From assembly GCA_036365455.1 (NCBI GenBank), contig JAWQUS010000017.1:6696001-6760000 (forward strand): a stretch of 64,000 nt of DNA, written 5' to 3'. Below, piece by piece: positions 63,721 through 64,000 of this stretch. The DNA is from Macrosoma leucophasiata. Its lineage: Eukaryota > Arthropoda > Insecta > Lepidoptera > Hedylidae. The notes below the pieces were generated by a model that was not told the DNA's origin, searched no databases, and was given only the letters and a program-made list of their open reading frames with translations. Made by a program: the position numbers and the translations under genes. Position 1 is the first letter of the stretch. Each line of letters opens with the position of its first letter.

Positions 63721-64000
63721 TGGTTTATGAACGCATGCATAAATGACAATCATTACTTACAGATTTTGACATAAAAAAAGACAGCTCCGAAACTAAAGAA
63801 CTTTTAAGGAAAATAACGCAAGTCAAGTATTCGTCAATTTTTCTTTTTTTTATGATGTATTCTGCTATTCGGGGCGGAGACAAATCCAACAAATCAAATA
63901 CCATGAAAATTGGTCCAGCAGATCTCGAGTTATAAGTGTTGTAACAAACCCGACTTTGTTTTATATATATAGAAGAGAAGAAGATAGATTAACGATTAAA
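63721..64000. other. Unannotated end of window
   Basis: AT-rich. 'cagatctcgagttataagtg' and a terminal (TA)n near 63,930-63,970 resemble the end of repeat R at 54.3 kb. Confidence 0.4.

Overview
The window looks like nuclear DNA from a lepidopteran insect. The evidence is a split RR-1 cuticle protein gene, RTE- and CR1/Jockey-type LINE remnants, mariner elements, TTAA-flanked MITEs and an AT-rich background. There is one convincing host gene. Everything else that can be recognised is mobile or repetitive DNA, much of it nested. All calls come from reading the sequence; no alignment or database search was run.

Region 1 (about 1-9.6 kb): old LINE tails and SINEs lead to the cuticle gene (TATA box at 4533, start codon 4593, four coding exons, stop at 9219). 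Its third intron holds a dead mariner on the opposite strand and several repeat copies. Region 2 (9.6-32 kb): an RTE reverse-transcriptase fragment (10.7-11.5 kb), a SINE whose head resembles 5S rRNA (11.9-12.3 kb), a second dead mariner (15.5-16.8 kb), two hAT-like non-autonomous elements with 8-bp target duplications (19.6-20.1 and 23.15-24.15 kb), each carrying a TTAA-type MITE, and a third related hAT-like copy at 28.1 kb. Region 3 (32-44 kb): a third dead mariner, two duplicated anonymous segments around a MITE, 307-bp tandem units carrying tRNA-like sequences that end in a 202-bp inverted repeat, and another 5S-like SINE. Region 4 (44.6-49.25 kb): a nearly complete CR1/Jockey-type LINE with an intact ORF1 and a broken endonuclease-reverse transcriptase ORF2. 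Region 5 (49-64 kb): a foldback element nested in another repeat with a 12-bp target duplication, a duplicated 330-bp segment flanking a GC-rich foldback, a 2.2-kb palindrome whose inner arms are GGT-rich and CCA-rich simple repeats, and a LINE C-terminal fragment.

The most frequent sequence is a family of about 300 bp, here called Rep-A, with about 25 copies or fragments on both strands. It has a hairpin-forming head, an A-rich tail and at least two subfamilies. I cannot assign it to a known class. No operon-like system, CRISPR array or defence locus is present. The interest of the window lies in the repeat families, their insertion order and several perfect hairpins that could give double-stranded or small RNAs if transcribed.
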